A stretch of 28,545 bases of DNA from contig DATAYF010000492.1 of assembly GCA_036272735.1 (NCBI GenBank), forward strand, positions 1 to 28,545. The letters run 5' to 3'. The DNA comes from DATAYF01 sp036272735 (GTDB taxonomy: Bacteria > Chloroflexota > Ktedonobacteria > Ktedonobacterales > Ktedonobacteraceae). Under the pieces are notes generated by a model, which saw nothing but the letters and a program-made list of their open reading frames with translations, had not been told where the DNA came from and did no database searches. Below are positions 6,829 through 15,123 of this stretch, in pieces (position 1 is the stretch's first letter; every line of letters begins with the position of its first letter). A program made the position numbers and the translations under genes.

Positions 6829-8679
6829 ATGCCCAAGGAAGATACAACAAAAAATCCATATCTGCCAATCGAAGACTATGCCATTATTGGCGACCTGCAC
6901 ACGGTCGCGCTCGTGGGCAAGAATGGTTCAATTGATTGGTGTTGCCTGCCACGTTTTGACTCACCGACCGTGTTTGGAGCACTCCTCGACGTGAACAAAG
7001 GTGGCTTTTTCCGCATCGCTCCACATACCAATGAGCACGTCAACTATAAACAGCTCTATATGCCGGAAACTAATATCTTGATTACGCGTTTCCTGACGGT
7101 AGACGGTGTCGCGGAAGTGACCGATTTCATGCCAATCAAACGTAGCTACAACCACGCGCACCAGCATCACATTGTACGATCCGTAGCGGTGGTGCGTGGT
7201 TCGCTTTCGTTCGAGATGACCTGCCGCCCGGCATTTAACTACGCCCGTGACGAACATAGTGTCACATTATCAGAGCATTGTGCAATATTTCGTAGCCCCT
7301 CGCTTTCACTTGGTCTGATCGCATCCGTACCTCTGCTAGAAGATCAGCACGGAGGTGCACGCACCATTTTCACGCTGCACCAGGGTCAATCAGCACGCTT
7401 CATATTGGAAAGTGCCAAGGACAGCGATATCGAACTGAAGGATCACTCGCAAAGCTATTACCAAACGGCTTTTCAACAAACGAGGAGCTACTGGCAAAAC
7501 TGGTTGTCACAATGTCAGTATCAAGGGCGTTGGCGCGAAATGGTGCAACGCTCGGCGCTGGCCTTAAAACTCCTTACCTACGAACCAACGGGAGCCATCG
7601 TTGCCGCACCAACAACCAGCTTGCCCGAAACCATCGGCGGGGATCGCAACTGGGATTATCGCTATACCTGGCTACGCGACGCCGCGTTTACCCTCTACAG
7701 CCTGCAGACGCTTGGTTTCACCAGTGAAGCAGAAGCTTTCATGGGTTTTCTCGATGCGCGCTGTCATGAACTCAAAGGCGACGGTGCTCTGCAACCGATG
7801 TATACGATTGATGGAGGCCACGAACTGCCCGAATTTACGCTTGACCACCTGGAAGGCTATCGAGGAAGCCGCCCTGTACGCGTCGGCAATGCCGCATATA
7901 AGCAGAAGCAGCTTGATGTATATGGTGAGCTGATGGACGCCATTTATATCTACAATCGGCACAACGCCATCTCTTACGACCTGTGGAAAAATCTACGTCG
8001 TTTGCTCAATTGGCTCGGCCAACACTGGCAGGATCCAGATGAAGGCATCTGGGAGGTACGTGGAGGATCCATGAATTTTCTGCACTCGCGCTCGATGAGT
8101 TGGGTAGCCTTTGATCGCGCCATACGCCTGGCACGCCAGCGCGGACTTCCGGCCCCCATGACGGAATGGACAAAGACCAGCGCCGACATCTACGAGGAGA
8201 TTGTGGACAAAGGGTGGAACGACAAAAAACAAAGCTTTGTCCAGTATTATGGGAGCGATGCCGTCGATGCCAGCGCCTTGCTGATGGTCATTCGGAAATT
8301 TGCCGGGCCTACCGATCCATTGATGCTGAAAACCATCCAACGCATTCAAAAAGAGTTGAGCAGCGACTCGCTGGTCCACCGCTATAATCCCCAAGAGGCA
8401 GCGAGCGATGGCCTGGGAAGCCAGGAAGGCACGTTCAGCGCGTGTAGTTTCTGGATGGCGGAAGCGTTAGCGCAAGCAGGACAGCTCGACGACGCTCGCT
8501 TGATGCTGGAAAAAATGCTCACCTATGGGAACCATGTCGGCCTCTATGCCGAAGAAATTGGGCTCACGGGCGAGGCGCTGGGCAATTATCCGCAAGCGTT
8601 TACCCATCTCGCCTTGATTAGCGCCTGCTATAACATTGACCAGGCTTTGAATAATCGCAAGATGCCCAAGACAAACTGA
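6829..8679 (+). CDS. Glycoside hydrolase family 15 (glucoamylase / trehalase-like)
   Basis: A 616-residue protein with AAGGGA 11 nt before the ATG. The N-terminal beta-sandwich domain is recognised by PIEDYAIIGDLHTVALVGKNGSIDW at the start, the layout of the trehalase-like N-terminal domain of GH15 enzymes. The (alpha/alpha)6 catalytic domain follows from about residue 235, with GGDRNWDYRYTWLRDA (about 270-285), SMNFLHSRSMSW (about 415) and the QEGTFSACSFWMAEAL motif in which Glu533 is the likely catalytic residue. Family members cleave alpha-1,4/1,6-glucans or alpha,alpha-trehalose by inversion; which one cannot be told from sequence here. There is no signal peptide, so it should be cytosolic, which fits trehalose or glycogen/maltodextrin turnover. 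Confidence 0.95.
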   Translation: MPKEDTTKNPYLPIEDYAIIGDLHTVALVGKNGSIDWCCLPRFDSPTVFGALLDVNKGGFFRIAPHTNEHVNYKQLYMPETNILITRFLTVDGVAEVTDFMPIKRSYNHAHQHHIVRSVAVVRGSLSFEMTCRPAFNYARDEHSVTLSEHCAIFRSPSLSLGLIASVPLLEDQHGGARTIFTLHQGQSARFILESAKDSDIELKDHSQSYYQTAFQQTRSYWQNWLSQCQYQGRWREMVQRSALALKLLTYEPTGAIVAAPTTSLPETIGGDRNWDYRYTWLRDAAFTLYSLQTLGFTSEAEAFMGFLDARCHELKGDGALQPMYTIDGGHELPEFTLDHLEGYRGSRPVRVGNAAYKQKQLDVYGELMDAIYIYNRHNAISYDLWKNLRRLLNWLGQHWQDPDEGIWEVRGGSMNFLHSRSMSWVAFDRAIRLARQRGLPAPMTEWTKTSADIYEEIVDKGWNDKKQSFVQYYGSDAVDASALLMVIRKFAGPTDPLMLKTIQRIQKELSSDSLVHRYNPQEAASDGLGSQEGTFSACSFWMAEALAQAGQLDDARLMLEKMLTYGNHVGLYAEEIGLTGEALGNYPQAFTHLALISACYNIDQALNNRKMPKTN

Positions 8680-8707
8680 AGACTGCACCCGCAAGGAGAC
8701 TACCCAC

Positions 8708-8770
8708 ATGACCAATGGTTTGCTTCAGCTTGACGTCATCTCTACAAATGGATACAATAAGAGTAAGTAA
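8708..8770 (+). CDS. Possible 20-residue mini-gene after GH15
   Basis: ATG with AAGGAG 9 nt upstream, 20 sense codons, then TAA. The peptide begins MTNGLLQLDV and is mildly polar, with no known family. It starts 28 bp after the GH15 stop. A good promoter for typA lies inside it, so the good ribosome binding site may be chance or it may be a leader peptide of the GH15 transcript. Confidence 0.3.
   Translation: MTNGLLQLDVISTNGYNKSK
8730..8758 (+). promoter_or_regulatory. Promoter of typA
   Basis: TTGACG (8730-8735), 17-nt spacer, TACAAT (8753-8758): close to the sigma-70 consensus. Expected transcription start is near 8765, giving a leader of about 110 nt before typA. Confidence 0.7.
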
Positions 8771-8796
8771 GTGTCGGTAGGTAACATTCCTATGTG

Positions 8797-8825
8797 CCGG
8801 ACGGCTTTTGTCGCCCGGTTTTCTT
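8797..8825 (+). terminator. Intrinsic terminator / possible attenuator in the typA leader
   Basis: CCGGACG (8797-8803) pairs with CGCCCGG (8812-8818) with one A-C mismatch around an 8-nt loop, followed by TTTTCTT. It is either the late terminator of the GH15 unit or, since it lies about 30 nt after the predicted typA start site, an attenuator. Confidence 0.6.
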
Positions 8826-8877
8826 ATGCTCCTGGCCTTCTAGATAGTAGTGACACAGAAATAGAGATAAACACAAT

Positions 8878-10740
8878 ATGCAGCAGCTTCAAGGCGGTTC
8901 TAAAATTCATAATGGACAACTACGAGAACGTACCGACATTCGCAACGTCGCGATTATCGCCCACGTCGATCATGGAAAAACGACCCTGGTCGATGGCCTG
9001 TTAAAACAGAGCCACATTTTCCGTGACAATCAGCAGATGGGCGAACTAATCATGGACTCCAACGACCAGGAGCGTGAGCGCGGTATCACCATTCTCGCCA
9101 AAAACACAGCGGTGAATTATCGCGGCATCAAAATTAACATCATTGACACACCAGGGCACGCGGACTTTGGCGGAGAGGTCGAACGTGTCCTCAATATGGC
9201 CGATGGCTGTATTTTGCTTATCGATGCAGCCGAGGGCCCGATGCCACAGACGCGCTTCGTCCTCAAAAGAGCATTAGAGCTACACTTACAGCCCATCGTG
9301 GTCATCAATAAGATCGACCGTAGAGACGCACGCGTCGACCAGGTCCTGGAATGGACGCAGGATTTATTCCTGGAACTCGCCATTACCGAAGACCAGCTCA
9401 ATTTTCCCATTCTCTACGCTATCGGGCGCGAGGGCGTCGCTATGTACGAGCCTGGTGATGAGCGCAAAGACCTGGAGCCACTGTTTGAGGCCATGGTCAA
9501 TACCGTGCCTGCTCCACACGTCGATGTGGACGGGCCATTGCAAATGCTCGTCGCCGCCCTCGACTACGACGATTACAAGGGCAAATACGCCATCGGGCGT
9601 ATTGTTCGTGGGCACCTGGCAGCCAACAGCCCGGTAGCACGCATCAACCGCGATGGCGAGATTTCGCGGCAAAAGGTCAATCTGATTTATGCCTATAACG
9701 GCTTGCACCGTCAGGAAGTACCAGAGGCCCAGGCAGGCGATATTATCGCGCTTACCGGTATTGCAGACGCCAACATTGGCGAGACTATTACCGACGCTGA
9801 AAATCCGGAAGCATTACCAGCCATTGCCATCAGCGAACCAACGTTGAAAATGACCTTTAGTGTGAACACGAGTCCTTTCGCGGGCCGCGAGGGCAAATAT
9901 CCCACCTCACGGCAATTGCGTGCGCGCCTCTACCGCGAACTAGAGACAAATGTCAGCCTACGCGTTGTGGATGGCGGCACGCCAGACGAATTTGTCGTGT
10001 CGGGTCGTGGCGAACTGCATCTGTCTGTGCTCATTGAAACGATGCGCCGTGAGGGTTACGAATTCCAGGTCTCACGCCCAGAAGTCATCACGCAAGAGGA
10101 TGAGCAAGGGAAGACGCTTGAGCCGTTCGAGCACCTGATTATCGATACACGCGATAGCTACATCGGCGTGCTGACCGAGACCCTGGCCTCGCGTAAAGCT
10201 CAGTTAGCCAACATGACCAATGACGGCAACGGCAACGTGCGTCTGGAATACACCGTACCAACACGTGGGCTGATCGGCTTCCGCAATGTCTTCCTGACAC
10301 TCACGCAAGGCAACGGAGCGATGAGTAGCATGCTGATCGGCTTCCAACCCTGGATCGGCAAAATTGGCACGACACGGATGGGATCGCTCATCTCCTCGGA
10401 TCTGGGTGTGGCCGTGACCTATGGACTCAACAACGCCCAGCAGCGCGGCGATACCTTTATCGAGCCTGGCACGCCCGTCTACGAGGGTATGATTATTGGT
10501 TTGAACGCGCGCCCGGCCGATCTCGCAGTCAACGTGTGTAAAGAGAAGCAGAAGACGAATGTACGTTCATCGACCTCGGATATTGCCGTGCGTCTGACGC
10601 CTCCTGTGTTGATGAGCCTTGAACAATCGCTCGACTTCATCAATAACGACGAGCTTGTCGAAGTCACGCCGCAGAATATTCGCTTGCGCAAACGCTACCT
10701 GACGCAGCAGGAGCGCAATCGCCATCGCGACGAAAACTAA
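8878..10740 (+). CDS. typA: Ribosome-associated GTPase TypA/BipA
   Basis: A 620-residue translational GTPase of the TypA/BipA family, which binds 70S ribosomes and helps 50S assembly and stress or low-temperature growth. The GTPase motifs are all present: G1 AHVDHGKTT (residues 28-36), G2 RGITI, G3 DTPGHADFGG, G4 NKID. EF-G-like domains II, III and V follow and the C-terminal BipA-specific domain holds RGLIGFRNVFLTLTQGNG and a conserved NVCKEKQKTNVRSS stretch. The N-terminus is about 14 residues longer than typical, and the ATG at 8878 has only a weak ribosome binding site (AGAGAT); I see no better in-frame ATG or GTG. The leader holds a promoter and a terminator-like stem. Confidence 0.97.
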   Translation: MQQLQGGSKIHNGQLRERTDIRNVAIIAHVDHGKTTLVDGLLKQSHIFRDNQQMGELIMDSNDQERERGITILAKNTAVNYRGIKINIIDTPGHADFGGEVERVLNMADGCILLIDAAEGPMPQTRFVLKRALELHLQPIVVINKIDRRDARVDQVLEWTQDLFLELAITEDQLNFPILYAIGREGVAMYEPGDERKDLEPLFEAMVNTVPAPHVDVDGPLQMLVAALDYDDYKGKYAIGRIVRGHLAANSPVARINRDGEISRQKVNLIYAYNGLHRQEVPEAQAGDIIALTGIADANIGETITDAENPEALPAIAISEPTLKMTFSVNTSPFAGREGKYPTSRQLRARLYRELETNVSLRVVDGGTPDEFVVSGRGELHLSVLIETMRREGYEFQVSRPEVITQEDEQGKTLEPFEHLIIDTRDSYIGVLTETLASRKAQLANMTNDGNGNVRLEYTVPTRGLIGFRNVFLTLTQGNGAMSSMLIGFQPWIGKIGTTRMGSLISSDLGVAVTYGLNNAQQRGDTFIEPGTPVYEGMIIGLNARPADLAVNVCKEKQKTNVRSSTSDIAVRLTPPVLMSLEQSLDFINNDELVEVTPQNIRLRKRYLTQQERNRHRDEN

Positions 10741-10760
10741 GCTCTTATTCCGCAAACCAA

Positions 10761-10797
10761 CGCCACTAGCGTGGCGAGCGCTGCGCGCTCAGATTTT
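10761..10797 (+). terminator. Double hairpin after typA
   Basis: Two adjacent perfect hairpins: CGCCAC/GTGGCG (10761-10776, loop TAGC) and GAGCGC/GCGCTC (10776-10790, loop TGC), followed by AGATTTT. It sits 20 bp after the typA stop and 30 bp before the next gene, so it may stop or reduce read-through. Confidence 0.5.
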
Positions 10798-10823
10798 CGG
10801 AGAAGTAGTAAAGCGACAGCACC

Positions 10824-11063
10824 ATGACACAGCCAAAAGTGACCTTTTACACCAAAGCGGGCTGCCATCTCTGTGATGAAGCCCGCGACCTGCTCGACGA
10901 GATTGCCGGGCAGGTAGATTATGATCTGACGGAAATCGATATACGTAGCGATGCGGCACTGTTTGAACGCTACCGCTATCGCATTCCGGTGATACTCGTC
11001 GATGAAGCTACCGTCGAAGGGCGTATAGAGTATAACGAGTTAGTGAGCGCATTCAAGCTGTAA
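10824..11063 (+). CDS. Glutaredoxin-like DUF836 protein
   Basis: A 79-residue thioredoxin-fold protein. The N-terminus VTFYTKAGCHLCDEARDLL carries the CxxC redox pair (Cys13 and Cys16, in CHLC), followed by IDIRSDAALFERYRYRIPVILVD with the cis-proline segment (RIPVILVD), the pattern of the DUF836/glutaredoxin-2-like family. Family knowledge: small thiol-disulfide oxidoreductases, substrates unknown. The ribosome binding site is weak (GGAGAAG about 19 nt upstream). It follows typA and the double hairpin. Its last 18 codons and following sequence are duplicated in tandem at 11101-11183. Confidence 0.88.
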   Translation: MTQPKVTFYTKAGCHLCDEARDLLDEIAGQVDYDLTEIDIRSDAALFERYRYRIPVILVDEATVEGRIEYNELVSAFKL

Positions 11064-11183
11064 CCTACGTCCGAATAAGGGCTTGAAACGATAAAACCAT
11101 TACCGTCGAAGAACGTATAGAGTATAATAAGTTGGCAGGCACAATCAACCTTCAATCTAAGCCCAAATGAGGGGCTGAAACCA
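11009..11183 (+). repeat. Imperfect tandem duplication of the DUF836 gene end (two units of about 83 bp)
   Basis: Unit A (about 11009-11091) covers the last codons and following bases of the DUF836 gene; unit B (about 11101-11183) repeats it at a 92-bp offset. Both start TACCGTCGAAG and share CGTATAGAGTATAA, then continue at roughly 75% identity through the A-unit stop codon. Most differences are transitions. Unit B is non-coding. Confidence 0.8.
11100..11128 (+). promoter_or_regulatory. Candidate promoter inside the duplicated unit
   Basis: TTACCG (11100-11105), 17-nt spacer, TATAAT (11123-11128). The -10 is a perfect consensus; the same site in the parent unit A is TATAAC. It would drive the DUF2085 gene starting about 100 bp downstream. 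Confidence 0.4.
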
Positions 11184-11229
11184 TTCAACTTGTAACAACC
11201 AGGGTCGCGGACAAAGGAAGATGGATGCT

Positions 11230-11904
11230 ATGGCAATACAAAGGATTCAGCAAGCGACACAAGCTGCCAGACAGCCAGCGCAAGCAACGTTGCACAACAG
11301 TAACCTTGACCGTGTGATGCAAAAAGTAGGGGACTGGGTACTGGAATATTGGGCTGCTGCTATTACGGTGGGGCTGGGAGCGTTGGTACTGACAGCACTG
11401 AGCATCCCGTACCTGTCGTACTTCGGACTGGATTTTCTCTCAAAGCCGCTTTTCTTCGCACTGCATACCGTTTGTGCGCAGATTCCTTCGCATTCGTTCT
11501 ACATCCTGGGTCACCAGGTTGGATTATGCGCCCGCAACCTGGCAATCTACTCCGCAATGTTTATCGGGAGCGCGATCTTCACGTTCAGCAAGAAACGCAT
11601 GAAGGGCATTCCCTGGTGGTTCTGGCTGCTATTGATCCTGCCAATGGCCTGGGATGGGGTGACGCAGATGTTCGGCTTGCGCGAAAGCACCTGGGTGTTG
11701 CGCGTGATTACCGGTGGTCTTTTTGGTTTCGCAAATGTCTGGTTTGTCTTGCCATTTATGCAGAAAACCTTGCTCGAAACGACCCCGCCGCCAGCCATGC
11801 GCCAACCAATCAGGCCTTTCCAGCAGTATGCACCACAACCCATATATGCAGTCAACGCACGCCAGCAGTTACATGCCACGACCGCTACAGACGAGCAAGC
11901 ATAA
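11230..11904 (+). CDS. DUF2085 family membrane protein
   Basis: About 224 residues from the ATG at 11230, which is better placed behind AAAGGAAG than the in-frame ATG at 11221 (2 nt away from the site); either could be used. Three or four TM helices are visible. The family segment VCAQIPSHSFYILGHQVGLCARNLAIYSAMFIG (around residues 80-112), with its Cys/His pattern, and the following GIPWWFWLLLILPMAWDGVTQ stretch identify DUF2085. The function is unknown in the family. The C-terminus is a soluble Gln/Pro-rich tail. It is 41 bp before mtaB and probably shares its transcript. Confidence 0.87.
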   Translation: MAIQRIQQATQAARQPAQATLHNSNLDRVMQKVGDWVLEYWAAAITVGLGALVLTALSIPYLSYFGLDFLSKPLFFALHTVCAQIPSHSFYILGHQVGLCARNLAIYSAMFIGSAIFTFSKKRMKGIPWWFWLLLILPMAWDGVTQMFGLRESTWVLRVITGGLFGFANVWFVLPFMQKTLLETTPPPAMRQPIRPFQQYAPQPIYAVNARQQLHATTATDEQA

Positions 11905-11945
11905 ACGAAACGAAATGAGGAAGAGGCTCACAGCTAGTAGAAATC

Positions 11946-13412
11946 ATGTCGGAGCAACCAACCAGAACAACATTTGCAGTTACCACGCTTGGCTGCAAGG
12001 TCAATCAGGCCGATAGTGAGACCATCGGCGAAGAAATGAACGCGGCAGGCTTCACGCAAAAAGATTTTGACGATATCGCGGACGTGTATATCGTGAATAC
12101 CTGTACCGTCACGCACCTGGGCGACCGCAGCTCACGTCTACTCATCTCGCAGGCGCATCGTCGTCACCCCGAGGCATTGCTTGTCGTCACCGGTTGCTAT
12201 GCCGAACTCAACCCCAAAGCGGTCGCGGCGCTACCAGGCGTTGACCTTGTCGTGGGGAACAGTGGTAAGGGTGATCTGATACAAACCATCTCCACACATC
12301 TTCAGCAGGATACGCCCGGCGACGTTAACGATAACGAGGGCACAGCAGGCAAGCATCCATTGAAAGTGCTGCCCGTATTACCGCTGGATACTCAACATAT
12401 CGGCAGCGACAACGCCCTCGCATTTCAAGCAGCCGAAGAGGAGCCACAGCCCGACAATCCACCAACCTTTTCACCATTAACCGATAGCACACAAACGGGC
12501 GAGCAGAGCAATGCACGCCTGTTCTCGCGCACCCGTGTGCAAATGAAGGTGCAGGATGGTTGCAATAATCGCTGTACCTACTGCATCGTGCCGTACGTAC
12601 GCGGCAACTCGCGCAGCCGTGGCATGGCCTCGGTCGTCGAGCAGGTGCAACATAAGGTACGCGCAGGTTTTCAGGAAATTGTGCTGACTGGCATCCATCT
12701 GGGGGATTACCACCCAGACGAAGAGCGCAAGCTCGACCTCGGTGATTTAATCGCTACACTGCTAGAGCAAACCGAGATACCACGCATCCGCGTCTCCTCG
12801 CTTGAGCCAGAGGATTTCCAGCTATCGTGGCTGGAACTGTGGAAAAATCCACGCATGTGCCGCCATTTCCACCTGCCAATGCAGAGCGGCTCGGACACGA
12901 TTTTGCGCAAAATGGCACGCCGCTACAATAGCGAACGCTATCATACAATTATCAGCACTGCCCAGCAATTAATCCCTGGCGTGGCGATCAGCACCGACAT
13001 CATCACCGGATTCCCTGGCGAAACCGATGAAGATTTTGAGCGCACCTACCAGCTGGCGCAAGAACTGCACTTCGCCAAGGCGCATGTGTTCCGCTTCTCG
13101 GCCAGGCAGGGTACAGCGGCCGCCCGTATGCGTGGACAAATCACCGACCAGATTAAGAAAGCACGCAGCCACCGTCTACTTGCGCTGAACGAGGAACACG
13201 GTCGCCAGTTCCGCACCCAATTCCTGGGCCAAACCGTCGAGGTCCTTGTTGAACAAAGCAAACATGGTTACTGGGAAGGCTTGACCGACAATTACCTGCG
13301 CGTCGAAATCGACGGACTACCAGACCTCACCCGCAACTGGCATAATACCCTGGTAAAAGTACGCTTGACGCAGCTCATCGACGATGGTATCCAGGGCGTT
13401 TACATAGGCTAG
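11946..13412 (+). CDS. mtaB: tRNA (N6-L-threonylcarbamoyladenosine(37)-C2)-methylthiotransferase MtaB
   Basis: A 488-residue radical-SAM methylthiotransferase that adds a methylthio group to t6A37 of tRNAs reading ANN codons. The N-terminal UPF0004 domain holds Cys17 (TLGCKVNQADSE, the MtaB-type signature), Cys53 (NTCTV) and Cys84 (TGCYAE) for the auxiliary cluster; the radical-SAM triad is Cys206, Cys210, Cys213 (CNNRCTYC). The C-terminal part (HGRQFRTQFLGQTVEVLVEQ) is the TRAM domain. The distance from Cys84 to Cys206 is 122 residues, about 50 more than in E. coli MiaB, because of a low-complexity acidic insert around residues 118-192. The ribosome binding site is weak (GAGGAAGAGG, about 20 nt upstream). 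Confidence 0.95.
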   Translation: MSEQPTRTTFAVTTLGCKVNQADSETIGEEMNAAGFTQKDFDDIADVYIVNTCTVTHLGDRSSRLLISQAHRRHPEALLVVTGCYAELNPKAVAALPGVDLVVGNSGKGDLIQTISTHLQQDTPGDVNDNEGTAGKHPLKVLPVLPLDTQHIGSDNALAFQAAEEEPQPDNPPTFSPLTDSTQTGEQSNARLFSRTRVQMKVQDGCNNRCTYCIVPYVRGNSRSRGMASVVEQVQHKVRAGFQEIVLTGIHLGDYHPDEERKLDLGDLIATLLEQTEIPRIRVSSLEPEDFQLSWLELWKNPRMCRHFHLPMQSGSDTILRKMARRYNSERYHTIISTAQQLIPGVAISTDIITGFPGETDEDFERTYQLAQELHFAKAHVFRFSARQGTAAARMRGQITDQIKKARSHRLLALNEEHGRQFRTQFLGQTVEVLVEQSKHGYWEGLTDNYLRVEIDGLPDLTRNWHNTLVKVRLTQLIDDGIQGVYIG

Positions 13413-13455
13413 CACGAGACAAGACCCGGAATATTACGTGCAAGGAACAACTCTT

Positions 13456-14535
13456 GTGAGAAAACGTCTGCCATCACTCTTCGCTGTATGTATACTGGCG
13501 TGCCTTTTTAGTGCCTGTGCGACAAGCAACCCACCTCAGGCTACTGTGCCAGGCACAGGAACGATAGCAGCAGGAACCATGCAAGAATATAGTTTACCCC
13601 TGGCGAACAGTGGGGTGATGCGACCAGCGCTTGATCACGAAGGGCGAATCTGGTTTGGTGAAATGGGCCATAATTACCTGGCGGTCTTTGATCCAAAAAC
13701 CCAAAACTTCCAACAAATCACACCGCCGCATGGGGCTTCGGGCATCATGGGCATGACTGTCGCGAGAGATGACACCATCTGGTTTGCCGAGCTGGATGCT
13801 AACTACATTGGGCAATATAACGCGAAGACGCATCAATTCCATACCTATGCGCTGCCACAACTCAAGCTGTCAGCAACGAATAGTCAGGATAGCGTGAAGA
13901 CGCTACCGAGCGCTCCAAACGACGTAGCAATTGACGCCGGTGGCAACGTCTGGTTTACCGAGATGAATGCTGATGCGTTGGGAAAGCTTGATCCTCGCAC
14001 AGGAGCTACTACTCAGTATCCAATATCACACCCGCAGACGATCCAGAAACTCGATCCATACGGCATTACCATTGACGCACATGGGGTTGTCTGGTTCACA
14101 GAGACAAGTAAAGGCATATTAGGACGCTTCGATCCTCGCACAGAAAAGATGCGTTTCATACCCACGCCCAACGCAGGTATTTCTTTGATGGAGGTCACCA
14201 ACGATCCCAACGGCAATATCTGGGCCACCGCCTTTAATAGTAGCCAACTGTTTAAATTTACGCCTGCGACCAATACATTTGCAACCTATAATGCAGATCA
14301 GAATGGCACAGGAAGTAGCGGCATGTATGGCCTGACCGCGCCAACGGCACAAGCAGTGTGGGTTACCGTCTCTTCAGAAAATGCCATCGCCAAATTTGAT
14401 CCTGTCACACAACACTTCACCTACTACCAGATCCCAACGCCCAACAGCACACCCTTTGGCATGGTCGTTAGCAAAGATCACCATATATGGTTTACCGAGG
14501 CAGGCGGCAATAAAGTAGGGATGCTCACGCCATAA
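13456..14535 (+). CDS. Lipoprotein with streptogramin-lyase-like (Vgb) beta-propeller
   Basis: I start it at the GTG at 13456, which has AAGGAA 9 nt upstream and gives a proper lipoprotein signal peptide: basic MRKRL, hydrophobic core, LFSAC lipobox with the acylated Cys21; 359 residues. The rest is a beta-propeller of repeated blades, each with an xIWFTE-type strand and a FDPxTxxF-type turn (for example WFGEMGHNYLAVFDPKT, VWFTEMNADALGKLDPRT, VWFTETSKGILGRFDPRT, IWFTEAGGNKVGMLTP). This is the Vgb/NHL-like propeller family. A true virginiamycin B lyase would be cytosolic; the lipoprotein anchor argues for an extracellular binding or enzymatic propeller instead. It follows mtaB by 43 bp. Confidence 0.88.
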   Translation: MRKRLPSLFAVCILACLFSACATSNPPQATVPGTGTIAAGTMQEYSLPLANSGVMRPALDHEGRIWFGEMGHNYLAVFDPKTQNFQQITPPHGASGIMGMTVARDDTIWFAELDANYIGQYNAKTHQFHTYALPQLKLSATNSQDSVKTLPSAPNDVAIDAGGNVWFTEMNADALGKLDPRTGATTQYPISHPQTIQKLDPYGITIDAHGVVWFTETSKGILGRFDPRTEKMRFIPTPNAGISLMEVTNDPNGNIWATAFNSSQLFKFTPATNTFATYNADQNGTGSSGMYGLTAPTAQAVWVTVSSENAIAKFDPVTQHFTYYQIPTPNSTPFGMVVSKDHHIWFTEAGGNKVGMLTP

Positions 14536-14537
14536 AA

Positions 14538-14572
14538 AAGGAGCTACCCACCATTCTAGTGAATAGCTCCTT
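14538..14572 (-). terminator. Intrinsic terminator, best read on the minus strand
   Basis: Arms AAGGAGCTA (14538-14546) and TAGCTCCTT (14564-14572) flank a 17-nt loop. On the minus strand the stem is followed by TTTTTT, a good terminator for minus-strand transcription coming from the IS/DUF4253 side. It starts 2 bp after the stop codon of the plus-strand propeller gene and may also serve it, though with no T-tract in that direction. Confidence 0.6.
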
Positions 14573-14584
14573 CCTAATCACCTA

Positions 14585-15025
14585 GTACAGGTTCAAGAGA
14601 CCTCCTGTGCAAGTGGCTCAAGAAGCTCGCAGCCAAAGTAATCGCAGATACGCTGTTTGAGCTCTTGGGCTGTCAAAACTCGTGCAGGTTCAACAATGGC
14701 GTGTTTGCCATGAACCCACTTTGGCTCGATGCGCTTCAACCACGGGCTCTTGACCGGCAACCAGCAGGGAATAATCCTCACGCCAGCTTTCTCAGAACCT
14801 GTCTCTTGTCGTACTGCTTAGTTATGCTCCCGCAGCCAGCTTTTGACCTGCTTACTCACGTGCCAGGAAGCGTTATCCCAAATGAGCACCATTGCTCGGC
14901 GCCCTTGCGCCTGGACCTGCTCGCTCAACCATGGCAAAAATTCGATGGTCATAGACCTGACTGGGCGATCTGAGACAAAGCGTGGGGACATTTGTGCACT
15001 TTGTCAGATGAAATGTCCTCGTAGG
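14585..15025 (-). pseudogene. Decayed IS630-type element: transposase C-terminal remnant
   Basis: Reading on the minus strand, the frame gives the DDE region of an IS630 transposase (RPVRSMTIEFLPW ... LIWDNASWHVSKQVKSWL), then an in-frame TAA at 14819-14821 where the neighbouring copy continues, then RIIPCWLPVKSPWLKRIEPKWVHGK and the normal C-terminus ending at 14593. The 3' terminal repeat is intact at 14585-14600 (GTACAGGTTCAAGAGA), next to a TA at 14583-14584. The 5' part of the element is missing: similarity to the copy at 15913 fades by about 15025. The two copies are clearly diverged, so they come from separate insertions, not a recent duplication. Confidence 0.88.
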
Positions 15026-15123
15026 ACAACATATGGTAAAAACATGGCATAGACATGATATGGGTAAATAATGATGAATTGATTCTGCTGCCAGGGAACC
15101 ATTACCTATGTCAATCCACGAGA

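Noticed and set aside
13456..14535. Streptogramin B resistance gene (vgb)
   Set aside because: Only the propeller pattern is shared; a lipoprotein signal makes antibiotic-lyase function unlikely.
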